Positions 44,622 through 53,670 of a stretch of 64,000 nucleotides of DNA are shown piece after piece. Location: assembly GCA_013112685.1 (NCBI GenBank), contig JABFGC010000002.1, forward strand, positions 328,223-392,222, given 5' to 3'. The notes below the pieces were generated by a model, which had not been told where the DNA came from, ran no database searches, and worked only from the letters and a program-made list of their open reading frames with translations. Every line of letters begins with the position of its first letter. Positions within the stretch are counted from its first letter, which is position 1. Position numbers and translations under genes: made by a program. The DNA comes from Chloroflexota bacterium (GTDB lineage Bacteria; Chloroflexota; Anaerolineae; Anaerolineales; Villigracilaceae).

Positions 44622-46283
44622 ATGAGGTTGGGACTACGGGTGGTCGGTATTGTCATATTTTTACTGGGGTTGAGCGCAGGGTATCCAAAAAACGCGGTAG
44701 CGCAGAGCTGTAATAGTGTGAACGTGGAGTGCGGGGAGCGAGTGTGTAGTAATCCGGATCCTGATGGGCGTTGTCCCGATGGGGTTTATGACTGTCTGGG
44801 CGGGTGGGGGTATGACGAGCCGGTGGAGTGTTATGATTCGTACGGGACCTGTCGACTGCCGCAAGTGTGTGCGGGATATGGGTACTGTACATTGATTGTG
44901 CATGGCAGTTGCGGCGGGGGGAGCGGAGGAGGAGGGGGCGGGGGAGCGTACCAGTTCCCCACCTGCGGCGGGACGACACAACTTTCTTGCGGAAACCCGG
45001 CAAATTTTATTAGCTATATCAGAGAAGACGGAACGATAGGTGCGTGGTCAATGTATGGGGGAAAATGCATGCACCGGGGAACATGCGGCAAGCATTTCCC
45101 CGCGGCATTTGAAATAACCGGCTGTGACAACAATGAGATTAAGGGCATCTGCCGGGATAACTGCGGCTGTTGCGAGCCGGGGGAAGAGTATAAGGCGACG
45201 GTGGTAGAGGAAGGGAATTACTGGAAGACTGTGGATTGCCGGGCGACCTATTCGCCCGATTTTTGTGAGGATTGGGACGATGTGTACACGGGGGAGCGGA
45301 AGTACAGTGTGCAGAGCGCGGGAGAGTGCTACTGCGACTGCCCGCCTGGGGATGACGGGGAGGAACGAGTCTGCCGTAACTGCAAAGGCGGGAGCTGGGT
45401 GTACAACGACCGGGTCAAGTGCAAGAAGCGGAGCACCACCTGGGCGTGCCAACCCACCTGTAGTGCCACCGCGCCTTCTAACCTCACGATCAGCCAGGGG
45501 AGTAGCGAGACAACCGCCAATGTCAGCTGGAACGTGGGGAGCGGGGGGAGCAGCCAGCGGCTGTATGTAGACCAAAGCAAGACCGAGGTAGACCAGAATT
45601 GTCCCACGGCGAGAGCGTGCGAAGTCACGGCGACTTTGGCTGCGGGGACTAACAGCTATATTGTGACGGGACTAGCGCCTGCGACCACCTACTATTTCCG
45701 GGTAGTAACTTATAAAAGTAGCAGTTGTGTTGCCGCGACGCGCCGGAGCTACACCACCCCGGAGGAGAATAACGATATTACCGGCAGGGTATACCTGGAT
45801 AGCGCCAATGTCTGCGGCAGCAGTAGCGGCATGGCGGGGATCACGCTGTATTTGGACGGGGCGGCGGCAGGGGTGAGCGACTCGGACGGTAGCTACAGCC
45901 TAACTGCCACCCCGGGACTGCACAGCGTGGGGGTGGGGCTGCCGGGCGGCTACATCTGCTCGACGGGAGAAACCTGCAGCGCGGGCTGCCCGACCCAAAA
46001 TAACGTCAGCGCAGGGGCGGCGGGAGTTAATTTTTACCTGACCAATAGCCGCGAAGCCTGGTGGCAGGCGGCGGGGGCGGGAGTGTATGCGAACGGGAGT
46101 GTGCGGAGTGTGCTACCGCAAGCTTCGACCCCGTTACTGGCGCCGGGAGCGGGGGGCGCGATCGGAGCCCTGATGCGCACCGGGGGGAGTGTAGAGACAG
46201 GGGCGGGGGTGATCTCTACCCCCGGTTACAGCGCCATTACCCGCTACCGCGGCAAGACCATGAATATTGCGCCTAATTGTTGA
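44622..46283 (+). CDS. secreted Cys-rich protein with FN3 and Ig-like/regulatory domains, atypical codon use
   Basis: 553 aa. The signal peptide ends near AVA27. Residues 30-280 are strikingly Cys-rich (over 30 Cys) with Gly-rich linker GGGSGGGGGGGA, suggesting disulfide-knitted domains outside the cell. About 285-378 resembles fibronectin type III (SNLTISQGSSETTANVSWNVG; TYYFRVVTY) and about 385-475 a carboxypeptidase-regulatory-like fold (GRVYLDSANVCGSSSGMAGITLYLDG). No enzymatic motif. It shares the unusual codon choice of the upstream lipoprotein gene. It ends overlapping a convergent gene by 11 bases. Confidence 0.72.
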   Translation: MRLGLRVVGIVIFLLGLSAGYPKNAVAQSCNSVNVECGERVCSNPDPDGRCPDGVYDCLGGWGYDEPVECYDSYGTCRLPQVCAGYGYCTLIVHGSCGGGSGGGGGGGAYQFPTCGGTTQLSCGNPANFISYIREDGTIGAWSMYGGKCMHRGTCGKHFPAAFEITGCDNNEIKGICRDNCGCCEPGEEYKATVVEEGNYWKTVDCRATYSPDFCEDWDDVYTGERKYSVQSAGECYCDCPPGDDGEERVCRNCKGGSWVYNDRVKCKKRSTTWACQPTCSATAPSNLTISQGSSETTANVSWNVGSGGSSQRLYVDQSKTEVDQNCPTARACEVTATLAAGTNSYIVTGLAPATTYYFRVVTYKSSSCVAATRRSYTTPEENNDITGRVYLDSANVCGSSSGMAGITLYLDGAAAGVSDSDGSYSLTATPGLHSVGVGLPGGYICSTGETCSAGCPTQNNVSAGAAGVNFYLTNSREAWWQAAGAGVYANGSVRSVLPQASTPLLAPGAGGAIGALMRTGGSVETGAGVISTPGYSAITRYRGKTMNIAPNC

Positions 46284-46773
46284 GCGCGCCCTGGTTGACC
46301 CAATCCGCGATGATCTGGATCTGTTCGGCAGTTAGCAACGGTCCGCGGTTGGGCATTTCGCCTTCCACGATCAATTGCACCAGCAGGCTTTCCACGGCGT
46401 TACCGGGGACAAGCACCGGTCCGTTGCGGGAACCGGCAAGGAGGTTATCGTAGGTCAGCATGTCCAAGCCCTCCTTCCTTGTCTCGACGCCGTGACATTT
46501 GATACATCTCTCTTCAAGGATCGGATACACGTCATTGGCAAAACTGACGGTTGCCGCAGAGACCTCCTTGGTTGCGGTCGCTTCTTCTGTGATGGGGACA
46601 GATGTATCGGTGGGCGCGGGGAGCGTCGCGGTCGGCGGGGAAACGGTCTCGGTGGCGGTAGCAGGCTCGGGCGGAGTCTGAGGCGTTTCCGTCGCGGGGA
46701 TGCTCCGGGTTCCGCAGGCGGTCAGGACAAGAATCAGAAGGAACGCGGTAAAAGTCAGTTTGTAGTTTTTCAT
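46273..46773 (-). CDS. c-type cytochrome-like lipoprotein (planctomycete cytochrome C type)
   Basis: 166 aa. The lipobox LVLTAC places Cys20. Residues 25-70 are a Thr/Pro linker. The haem-binding CIKCH (residues 90-94) and a distal GEMPNRGPLLTAEQIQIIADWVNQG with the presumed Met ligand match small cytochrome c domains that begin with VYPILEERCIKCHG. It carries one haem, membrane-tethered, and probably takes part in extracytoplasmic electron transfer. Single gene; the C-terminus overlaps the convergent gene at 46283. Confidence 0.87.
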   Translation of the reverse strand: MKNYKLTFTAFLLILVLTACGTRSIPATETPQTPPEPATATETVSPPTATLPAPTDTSVPITEEATATKEVSAATVSFANDVYPILEERCIKCHGVETRKEGLDMLTYDNLLAGSRNGPVLVPGNAVESLLVQLIVEGEMPNRGPLLTAEQIQIIADWVNQGALNN

Positions 46774-46870
46774 ATCTCTCTCTTTCTAAAAGTCGGATGT
46801 GAAGTTGCAGGAATGTGTCACATAGATATTCCAAAATGATGAAGGCATCCTGAGTTTTCTTACGACAAAA

Positions 46871-46907
46871 AAAAGACCGCCGCTCCTGAAACGGCAGTCT
46901 TTTTTGT
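46871..46907. terminator. bidirectional terminator
   Basis: A 12-bp stem with one mismatch (46871-46882 with 46892-46903) between A- and T-runs. It follows the gene ending at 46925 (-); on the + side its T-run (46900-46905) would stop readthrough transcription from upstream. Confidence 0.75.
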
Positions 46908-46924
46908 TCAAACTCTATCTGCGG

Positions 46925-47701
46925 CTATTGTTCTTCCTTGTTGAGCAGCTTCGCAAGTTCGGGGTTCTTCGCAATGAGTTGTTTGTCAACGTACGAGTCG
47001 AAACTGCGGCTGGTGAAATAGAAACCGACCACTACGCCGACCAGCGTCGTGAAGGCGTTGACGATGCTAGCGGCAAGTTCGAGCGGCGTGTCAATGCTGT
47101 CTTCTGCGGCTGGCTGGGCGGCGTCATCTGCCGTTGAGCCTGCGGAGTCGTCGGCGGCTTCGGTTGGTTCCTCTGTCGGTTCACCGCCCGCTTCCTCCGT
47201 AGGCGGAGGCGGGGTCTCCTGAAGGTAGGCGACCGCGTACAGACCCGCGTCGCCCTGCGGGCTGGGACTTGCCTCCTCCGTCGGCGCGGGGGTGGCGGGC
47301 GCCACCAGTTTATAAACCGGCGAAGAACCCGAAAACAACGTCGTCATAATGAAGAAGATGTAAGTCACCACAATGCCTGCCGTGATGGCTTTGCGCATCT
47401 CGCCGTGCGAAAGGTCGGGGTTTTTGGAAAAGACGTTGGAAATCAGCATCACCCCGAAGAACGCCATGACGCCCGCCATGGGAACCAGGATACTGATGGG
47501 CCATCCCCATCCCCAGCCGTTTGGGGTCGGGTCGTTTGGGTTGGGCTGTTTGAAGCCGATGCTGATGAACATATATTCGAACACCATGAGCAGCACGATC
47601 AACACACTCCCGGCTATGGGGCGAAATCCCGCCCAGGAACCGGTTTTGTTGCCGTCATCGTCTTCGGGGTCTTTCCTGGCTTTATCATTTTTGCCAGCCA
47701 T
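46925..47701 (-). CDS. membrane protein with acidic linker, unknown function
   Basis: 258 aa. A charged N-terminus (KNDKARKDPEDDDGNK) is followed by three helices (about residues 28-48, 68-92 and 105-128), a ~70-residue Pro/Glu/Ala-rich linker and one final helix (LELAASIVNAFTTLVGVVVGFYF) with a short cytoplasmic tail. No family is recognised. The linker with many Glu/Pro resembles membrane spacers. Single gene with a terminator downstream; GGAGGAA precedes the ATG. Confidence 0.62.
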   Translation of the reverse strand: MAGKNDKARKDPEDDDGNKTGSWAGFRPIAGSVLIVLLMVFEYMFISIGFKQPNPNDPTPNGWGWGWPISILVPMAGVMAFFGVMLISNVFSKNPDLSHGEMRKAITAGIVVTYIFFIMTTLFSGSSPVYKLVAPATPAPTEEASPSPQGDAGLYAVAYLQETPPPPTEEAGGEPTEEPTEAADDSAGSTADDAAQPAAEDSIDTPLELAASIVNAFTTLVGVVVGFYFTSRSFDSYVDKQLIAKNPELAKLLNKEEQ

Positions 47702-48136
47702 GCTTCCTCCTGTTGATGAAAATGAAAAAAGAGTCTCGACACGAACGAAAATGAACCGGATGTTTTCGCTTTCAATGCATGGATTCAGACGCCTCCTTTT
47801 CGAGTGACTTTAAAACCTCCTTCCGGCATCGCCCCCGCGTGAACGTCTAAACGATAAACTCATTATAAGGATTTTTACCGCCGCTTCAAGCCCCGCCGCG
47901 GGCGTAAACCGCTTCTTTCCCAGCCCAAGCCTGCCCAGCCGCCCCGGGCAGTGGACGCCGCTGCGGGCGTTTCCCCAGCCGTCTGGGAACTTCCTCCATC
48001 CGTCCCTCGTCCATAAAACCTGCAATTGACTCAGCCGCCGTATGAAAAAAGTAGGAAATTCGTAGGGAAATTCCTAGATTTTCTTAATTTTCCCCAAATA
48101 TAATCCTAAGCCTTGCATGGAAACAAAGGAGAAATC
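47702..48136. other. 435-base gene-free region
   Basis: Divergent promoter region of the membrane-protein gene and the NBR1-Ig-like gene. It contains G+C-rich stretches (47876-48000, with several imperfect GCCGC/GCGGC and CCAGCC motifs) followed by an A+T-rich part (48050-48110) before AAAGGAG. No ORF with supporting features, no tRNA and no clear terminator are seen. Confidence 0.6.
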
Positions 48137-48949
48137 ATGTTGAAACCGTTCAAACCCAAAACAACCGCTCCAAGGAACATGATCCTGTGGGCGCTGGTGG
48201 GACTGCTGGTCCTCGCCGGGGTGATCGCCTTGGTCATGTCTTTCAGCAGCGGGGACGATGGCACGGATGAGGTCAATGCCGTCTACACCAACGCGGCGGC
48301 GACGCTCGCCGTTCAGCAGTTGACCTTGCAAGCCGCTTCACCCTCCGTTACGCCGACGACGTTTACCCAAACGCCCACCCTCACTGTGACGCCGCTGGCA
48401 AGCCCGACGCTTTCCATTCAGCAACCGCTTGCCACCAATACGACCGCGCCCTCCTCCGGCGCGGTGGGCTGTAACAATTCGGTCTTCGTCGCCGATGTCA
48501 CCTTCCCCGATAATACGGTGGTCACCCCCGGTCAAGCCATGACCAAGACGTGGAAGTTGCAAAACAACGGCTCCTGCGCGTGGACGGCTACGTACAAGGT
48601 GAGTTTCCTTTCCGGCAATGTGATGGGCGGCGCGGCGACCCCGATTGGAATTTCGGTCGCTCCGGGGCAGTCCGCGGATGTTTCGGTCAAGTTGACCGCG
48701 CCCACCACGCCGGGCGACGCGATCGGCTACTGGATTTTGACCAACGACAACGGTCAGAACTTTGGCACATCGTTCTATATCAAGATCAAAGTCGGCGCGG
48801 CGACAACCGGCACCGCCACCGTCACGCCAACGGCGACGACCGGCGCGGCGACTTCCACAACCGCACCTGCGACCGCCACAGCGACCCAGCCTCTCCCAAC
48901 CGCGACTCCCACCTCAACGGAGACTCCATCGGCTACCCCCACTCAATAG
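48137..48949 (+). CDS. membrane-anchored protein with NBR1-type Ig-like domain
   Basis: 270 aa. One N-terminal transmembrane helix (MILWALVGLLVLAGVIALVM, residues 15-34) is followed by a Thr/Pro linker and an Ig-like domain of the N_BRCA1_IG/NBR1 family (DVTFPDNTVVTPGQAMTKTWKLQNNGSCAWTATYKVSFLSGNVMGGA.., YWILTNDNGQNFG; about residues 115-220). The Thr/Pro-rich tail is very long. Such proteins recur in Anaerolineae and probably act as extracellular binding or surface domains. ATG 48137 follows AAAGGAG. A terminator follows at 48975. Confidence 0.85.
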   Translation: MLKPFKPKTTAPRNMILWALVGLLVLAGVIALVMSFSSGDDGTDEVNAVYTNAAATLAVQQLTLQAASPSVTPTTFTQTPTLTVTPLASPTLSIQQPLATNTTAPSSGAVGCNNSVFVADVTFPDNTVVTPGQAMTKTWKLQNNGSCAWTATYKVSFLSGNVMGGAATPIGISVAPGQSADVSVKLTAPTTPGDAIGYWILTNDNGQNFGTSFYIKIKVGAATTGTATVTPTATTGAATSTTAPATATATQPLPTATPTSTETPSATPTQ

Positions 48950-48974
48950 CGTCTGTCCCTGTGCAGGGAAAAGC

Positions 48975-49010
48975 AAAGCGCGCCGGTTTCCGGGAACCGA
49001 CGCGCTTTTT
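48975..49010 (+). terminator. terminator of the NBR1-Ig-like gene
   Basis: A 14-bp stem with one mismatch (48975-48988 with 48995-49008), followed by TT and GTCTTCTCG. Confidence 0.7.
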
Positions 49011-49059
49011 GTCTTCTCGAATAGCCGTCAATATGAAATGGCGGCATCACCGTGGATGT

Positions 49060-49314
49060 TCATGCCTGCTCCGATTTCTCCACGACGATGGTTGCCTCGG
49101 TCAACAGCGCGGCGATGGCTCCGATGGCGGCGAGCTGCGGCGCGAGCAGGACACCCACCACGCCAAACGTGACCGGGATTTCCATCATGGTCTTGCCGTC
49201 CTTATCCTTGATGATGACCTTGCGGATGTTGCCTTCGTGAATCAGTTCCTTGATCTTCGAGACGATCTTTTCGCCTTCGACGCGGAACTCTTCGGTGTGG
49301 GTTCGTTCGGACAT
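49060..49314 (-). CDS. DUF4342 domain-containing protein
   Basis: 84 aa. The family pattern is seen almost end to end: EEFRVEGEKIVSKIKELIHEGNIRKVIIKDKDGKTMMEIPVTFGVVGVLLAPQLAAIGAIAALLTEATIVVEK. It has an N-terminal beta/alpha part and a C-terminal hydrophobic helix, perhaps membrane-associated. Its function is unknown. It lies 12 bases downstream of the pyridoxamine-oxidase-like gene on the same strand. Confidence 0.85.
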   Translation of the reverse strand: MSERTHTEEFRVEGEKIVSKIKELIHEGNIRKVIIKDKDGKTMMEIPVTFGVVGVLLAPQLAAIGAIAALLTEATIVVEKSEQA

Positions 49315-49326
49315 GCTTCCTCCAAT

Positions 49327-49929
49327 TCAGGGCTTGTTTCGGTAATAGTCAAACCACTTCTCGTCGAGCGGGGTCCATTCGTCGCTTTGGTCGGCGGCAT
49401 CCTTCCAGTTTTCCTTGCCGCTCCACGATTCGATTTGAATTTCATACACAGATGTACGTTTGAGTTCCTTGTCCGTTGCGGAGCGGTAGTCTTTGTCAAT
49501 TTCCATCGCGCCGAAGTACTTGTGCACGAATTTGTGGAGCACGGTGCGTTTTTCGTCGTCGTTTTCGATCACGCGCGCCTTGCCGAAGACGATGACGCTG
49601 CGATACTGAAGCGAGAACTCCAGCGCAATGTTGGAAGGCAGGAGTTTGCCGAATTCGCTCACCTCCACGCAGACCTCGGGGTGACGTTCGATGTTGGCGC
49701 GGATGCGCCCGGCGATATTCGAGTGGAAGATGATGCGGTGATTCACTTCGTCGTAGAAAAAGGTCGTGGGGGTGAGGAAAGGCTGGAGGTCCCAGCGGGA
49801 GGCGATGTGGGCGATCTCGCCGCGGTGCAGCAGGGCTTTGATCCAGTCGTCTCCGCGCTTGTATTCCGGGAGTCTTTGAAAGGCGGTGGGAGGCTGTCCT
49901 TGATAGTCGCGGGGCATGGATTGTTCCAT
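49327..49929 (-). CDS. pyridoxamine 5'-phosphate oxidase-like FMN-binding protein
   Basis: 200 aa. The split-barrel pattern is seen: GEIAHIASRWDLQPFLTPTTFFYDEVNHRIIFHSNIAGRIRANIERHPEVCVEVSEFGKL, then YRSVIVFGKARVIEN. Such proteins bind FMN/F420 and reduce small substrates; nitroreductase or haem-degrading roles are also known in the family. The internal ATG 49929 is chosen as start; the longer frame to 50037 overlaps the upstream gene. It lies one base after the stop of the membrane-protein gene. Confidence 0.85.
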   Translation of the reverse strand: MEQSMPRDYQGQPPTAFQRLPEYKRGDDWIKALLHRGEIAHIASRWDLQPFLTPTTFFYDEVNHRIIFHSNIAGRIRANIERHPEVCVEVSEFGKLLPSNIALEFSLQYRSVIVFGKARVIENDDEKRTVLHKFVHKYFGAMEIDKDYRSATDKELKRTSVYEIQIESWSGKENWKDAADQSDEWTPLDEKWFDYYRNKP

Positions 49930-49930
49930 T

Positions 49931-50512
49931 TTACTGGTTGTCAACGAGGAGATATTTGTACCATCTCCATTGCGCGAAATAGCCGACCAGCAGGGTTGCG
50001 GCGGGAAAAGCCCACTCCCAGCCTTTGACCGTCCCAAAATGGAACAGGAAGAAATACACCACGGCGGCGCTCGTGACCGCGCTCAGGGATGCCACCTCGA
50101 CCGCCATCAGGTTCGCAATGCTGAAAGGTTTGTCCGTCGGCGGCAGGGTCTTTGACCTCCATTTGAACGCAGGTTCGATCTCCCGGTTGTGTTCTATGTA
50201 AAACTCCTTGATGACGTTCATCGCCTGGGCGGATTCGTGCCAGGCGGCGCGCAGGCGGGCAAGTTGCGCCAGCGTCAACGCTCCGAGAACCGTCAGCACC
50301 AGGAACAAGCCCGAAAAGCCGAGTGCAGCTCCTTGCAGGTTGTCCTCTGAAAATAGTGTGCCGAGGATGACGGCGACCAGCGAGCCGACCGTGACGAAGT
50401 AGAAGGACGTGACGCGCGAGCGGTCTTCATTAGACTGGAATACAGTGCTGGCAATGTAGTTGAATTCGGCTTTCAAGATTTCGTCCGGGTTGAGTTGGGG
50501 TTTGCGAGGCAC
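49931..50512 (-). CDS. four-helix membrane protein, unknown function
   Basis: 193 aa. Hydrophobic segments lie at about residues 40-58, 63-86, 140-158 and 165-182. The N-terminal KPQLNPDEILKAEFNYIASTVFQSNEDRSRVTSFYFVTVGSLVAVILG and the C-terminal FPAATLLVGYFAQWRWYKYLL are typical of small membrane proteins of the DUF3899/SLATT type, without firm identity. It overlaps the FMN-protein gene in its 3' part (TAA-A-ATG). Confidence 0.65.
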   Translation of the reverse strand: MPRKPQLNPDEILKAEFNYIASTVFQSNEDRSRVTSFYFVTVGSLVAVILGTLFSEDNLQGAALGFSGLFLVLTVLGALTLAQLARLRAAWHESAQAMNVIKEFYIEHNREIEPAFKWRSKTLPPTDKPFSIANLMAVEVASLSAVTSAAVVYFFLFHFGTVKGWEWAFPAATLLVGYFAQWRWYKYLLVDNQ

Positions 50513-50531
50513 GGGGGTGGTCTCCTTTCAA

Positions 50532-50561
50532 AAAAGGTCTTGCATTCCGGCAAGACCTTTT
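50532..50561 (-). terminator. terminator of the M29 aminopeptidase gene
   Basis: An 11-bp stem (50532-50542 with 50551-50561) enclosing GCATTCCGG. On the minus strand it is followed by TTTTGAAAG. Strong and correctly placed. Confidence 0.8.
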
Positions 50562-50568
50562 GATTTGC

Positions 50569-51852
50569 TTATACCTTGAACGCCCATTCGCCCTGGCGCA
50601 TCACCGGCTCGCGGCTGCCGTCCTTTGCGATGCCGTCAATGTCCATTTGCGGAGAGCCGATCATGAAGTCCACGTGGTTGAGGCTGACGTTGCCTCCGGC
50701 GGCGATAAACTCCTCGTCGTTCAACTCCTCTCCACCCGTCAGGGTGAAGCGGTAGGCGCGCCCGATCGCAATGTGACAGGAGGCGTTTTCGTCGAAGAGG
50801 GTGTTGTAGAAGAGATGTCCGCGTTTGCCGATGGGCGAGGAGGCGGGAACGAGCGCCGCTTCGCCGAGATGCCGGGAGCCTTCGTCGGTGTCCACCAGTT
50901 TTTGCAGGACGGCTTCACCGCGCTTCGCACTGACCCTGGTGATCCGCCCGTTTCTGAAGTGCACTTGGAAGTCCTCGATGAGCGTGCCGCCGTAACTGAG
51001 CGGGAAGGTGGCGGTGATGACGCCGTCGGCGCGGTTGCGGTCGGGCAGGGTGAAAACCTCTTCAGTGGGCATGTTGGCGGTGAAGGCGATTCCGTTCTGC
51101 GCCATGGACTGCGCGCTGACCCAAATGTGTCCATTTGGCAAGCCGAGGGTGAAATCGGTGCCGGAGGCTTTGCCGCAAGAGGCGCTGCGCGATAGTGCAG
51201 GGCGGTGTATTGCTTCGCCTGCAAATATTTCGCGCGTTCGCGCAAATTGACGATGTGCTGGTTCCACGCCGCGATGGGATCGGGCTGGTCAATGCGGGTG
51301 GTTTCGAAGATCGCCTGCCAGAGTTTTTCCTGCGCCTTCTTTGCGGAAAGGTCCGGGAAGACTTTCTGCGCCCAGGCTTCGCCCGCCGCCGCGACCACAC
51401 ACCAGTTGATGGCATTGGTGGTGACTCTCTCGCTTACCGGGCTCCAGTTTTCAAGGTGCGTTTTTGGACGCGCCCAACCACGTCCGGGTCGAGTCCGCCC
51501 AGCAGATCGGGGTTGGCGCCGGCGATGGAGAGCAAAGCGCGTCGCCGTTTTCGAGCATGTTCAGGATGGCTTGAATCTGCCATTTGGGATATTCGTCGAA
51601 AGAGTCTTTCGGCGCGTTTTGGATGCGGATCCTCAGCATTTCCTCGTCTGCAAAGATGGCATCCACGTACTTCGCGCCGACGGCGTATGCGGCTTTGGCG
51701 ATCTCCCGCACGAGCGGGGCGAACTGATGGGGGACGCCGCGCGCGGCTCCCAGCGTGATGATCAGGCGCTGCCCGGCGCGGATGTTCAAACCGACCTTCA
51801 CAATCGCCTCGGCGTATTTCGCCAGCATTTCCTGATGGGATTTCTTCGCCAT
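50569..51852 (-). CDS. M29-family aminopeptidase, with three indels
   Basis: About 427 aa. The N-terminal half reads MLAKYAEAIVKVGLNIRAGQRLIITLGAARGVPHQFAPLVREIAKAAYAVGAKYVDAIF. The metal-binding C-terminal half holds PTEEVFTLPD (Glu ligands), DTDEGSRHLGEAALV (Glu/His) and LFDENASCHIAIG (His, Asp), as in Thermus AmpT/AmpS. It is a dimeric cytoplasmic enzyme removing N-terminal residues from peptides. ATG 51852 follows GAGGAAAC. Single missing bases near 51537, 51444 and 51194 split the reading frame. No gene of the same operon. Confidence 0.87.
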
Positions 51853-52000
51853 GTTTCCTCGATGGTTTTGGAATGTCCCAAGTATAGCATGGGATTGCGC
51901 CTGTTTGCCCGCCCCTCGAAACGAAAAAGGCATAAACCCTGCCCGCAATTGGGTATATACTTGGAAAAATTGAGTCGCGCCATTTGCGAGGAGGAATGCC

Positions 52001-53134
52001 ATGCTCGCCATCGAAAAAGTGGATACGGAAAACAAGCGCCAGGTGCGGCGCTTTGTGGAATTACCGCACCGCATCTACTCGGACTGTCCGCAGTGGGTGC
52101 CGCCCCTGAACGTGGATGCCTACAATCAGTTGAACCGCAGGAAGCATCCCTTCCATGAACATTCCGACCTGGATTTCTTCCTCGCCGTGCGCGATGGGCG
52201 GGATGTGGGGCGAATCGCCGCGATTGAAAACAAGCCGTACAACAAATATCACAACAAAAAGACTGCGAATTTCTATCTGTTCGAATGTGAGAACGACCCG
52301 GAAGCGGCAGCCGCCCTCTTCAATACCGTCTTCGATTGGGCAAAGGCGCGCGGGCTGGATACGATCGTCGGACCGAAAGGCATGGGTCCGCTGGACGGCT
52401 ACGGCGTGCTGGTGCTGGGACACGAACGCCGTCAGACGATGACCATGCTCAATTACAACCACGCATACTATCAGTCATTGGTGGAGGCGCAGGGTTTCGT
52501 CAAAGAGGTGGATTTCGTCTCGTGTTATCTCCCGGCGGAGAACTTCCAAATGCCGGAGCGCGTCAAACAGATAGCCGAGCGCGTGATGGAGCGCGGTCAT
52601 CTCGAAGTAAAGAAGTTTGCGAACAAGCAGGAATTGGTCCGATGGGCGGACCGAATCGGCAAGGCGTACAACGATGCCTTCGTGAACAACTGGGAGTATT
52701 ATCCGCTCACGCCGCGCGAGATCAAGTTTGTGGTGGATAACATCATGACGATTGCCGACCACCGGCTCATCAAAATCATTACACACGGCGAGGACGTAGT
52801 GGGTTTTCTCTTTGCTTTTCACGATGTCTCCGCCGCGATGCAGAGGGCAAAGGGGAAGTTGTTCCCGTTTGGGTTGATTGACATCCTGCTCGAACTACGC
52901 CGCACCGATACGGCGGCGGTCAACGGCATGGGGATTTTGCCGCAGCACCAGGGGCACGGCGGCAACGCTTTGCTGTATTACGCCATGGGCAACACCCTGT
53001 TGAATTTCAAGCAGTTTGCGCACGTGGAGATGACCCAGGTGGCTGAGTCGGCGGTGCAAATGCGCGCGGACTTGAAAAACTTGAACGGCGTGGAATATAA
53101 AAATCATCGCGTGTATCACAAGGTGTTGGAATGA
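52001..53134 (+). CDS. GNAT-like acyltransferase
   Basis: 377 aa. The N-terminal part (RQVRRFVELPHRIYSDCPQWVPPLNVDAYNQLNRRKHPFHEHSDLDFFLAVRDGRDVGRIAAIENKPYNK) and the C-terminal GMGILPQHQGHGGNALLYYAMGNTL show two GNAT-like halves with the R/Q-x-x-G-x-G/A coenzyme A loop in the second. This large double-domain GNAT type has no assigned substrate. GAGGAG lies upstream of ATG 52001. It overlaps the following membrane-protein gene by four bases. Confidence 0.78.
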   Translation: MLAIEKVDTENKRQVRRFVELPHRIYSDCPQWVPPLNVDAYNQLNRRKHPFHEHSDLDFFLAVRDGRDVGRIAAIENKPYNKYHNKKTANFYLFECENDPEAAAALFNTVFDWAKARGLDTIVGPKGMGPLDGYGVLVLGHERRQTMTMLNYNHAYYQSLVEAQGFVKEVDFVSCYLPAENFQMPERVKQIAERVMERGHLEVKKFANKQELVRWADRIGKAYNDAFVNNWEYYPLTPREIKFVVDNIMTIADHRLIKIITHGEDVVGFLFAFHDVSAAMQRAKGKLFPFGLIDILLELRRTDTAAVNGMGILPQHQGHGGNALLYYAMGNTLLNFKQFAHVEMTQVAESAVQMRADLKNLNGVEYKNHRVYHKVLE

Positions 53135-53664
53135 GACACCCGCTTGAATTCATTCCCCTTAACTTGAGGAAACCGTTCTTTTATATTTTCCTTGCTTTAA
53201 CTCTGCTGACCTTCGGCGTTTTCGGCGTCCTCGACCGTCCCTTGCGAACTTCCGCCGCGCCGAACGGGATCGTCTCGTTTGAATTGGCTCGCACAGCGGA
53301 TGCGTCGCAAACCATGTTGGGTTCGTGGGATGAAAATGCCCGCCTCTTCGCCGCCTATGGGCTGGGATTTGATTACCTCTTTATGCCGGTCTACGCTTTG
53401 GCGCTCGCGCTCGGACTCCTGCTGGCCGGGTACGAAAAACCGAAAGCCTATCACACACTGACGGCTTGGATGGGTTGGACTCCCTTCGCTGCGTCGGGAT
53501 TTGATGCGGTCGAAAATTACGCGCTCTGGCAAATCCTGATCGGGAATCCGTCCGCCGCTTTGCCGCAAGCCGCGGCGTTCTGTGCGACGGTCAAGTTTGT
53601 TCTCTTGACTGCGGGAACCGTTTTGGCGGTTGCCGGCTGGGTAATTCCCAGAGCTTCAAAATAA
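53131..53664 (+). CDS. four-helix membrane protein, unknown function
   Basis: 177 aa with helices near residues 15-33, 72-94, 105-120 and 150-172. The segment between helices 1 and 2 (DRPLRTSAAPNGIVSFELARTADASQTMLGSWDENARLFA) is extracytoplasmic or cytoplasmic and holds conserved-looking acidic residues. It is coupled to the GNAT gene (ATGA overlap) and ends 6 bases before the SARP-type regulator, so all three may be one operon. Confidence 0.62.
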   Translation: MRHPLEFIPLNLRKPFFYIFLALTLLTFGVFGVLDRPLRTSAAPNGIVSFELARTADASQTMLGSWDENARLFAAYGLGFDYLFMPVYALALALGLLLAGYEKPKAYHTLTAWMGWTPFAASGFDAVENYALWQILIGNPSAALPQAAAFCATVKFVLLTAGTVLAVAGWVIPRASK

Positions 53665-53670
53665 CCTGGC

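Noticed and set aside
47702..48136. Hidden small gene or RNA in the gene-free stretch
   Set aside because: The only open frame (71 aa, minus strand, 47810-48025) has no ribosome binding site or family features; no tRNA-like or riboswitch-like fold was recognised.
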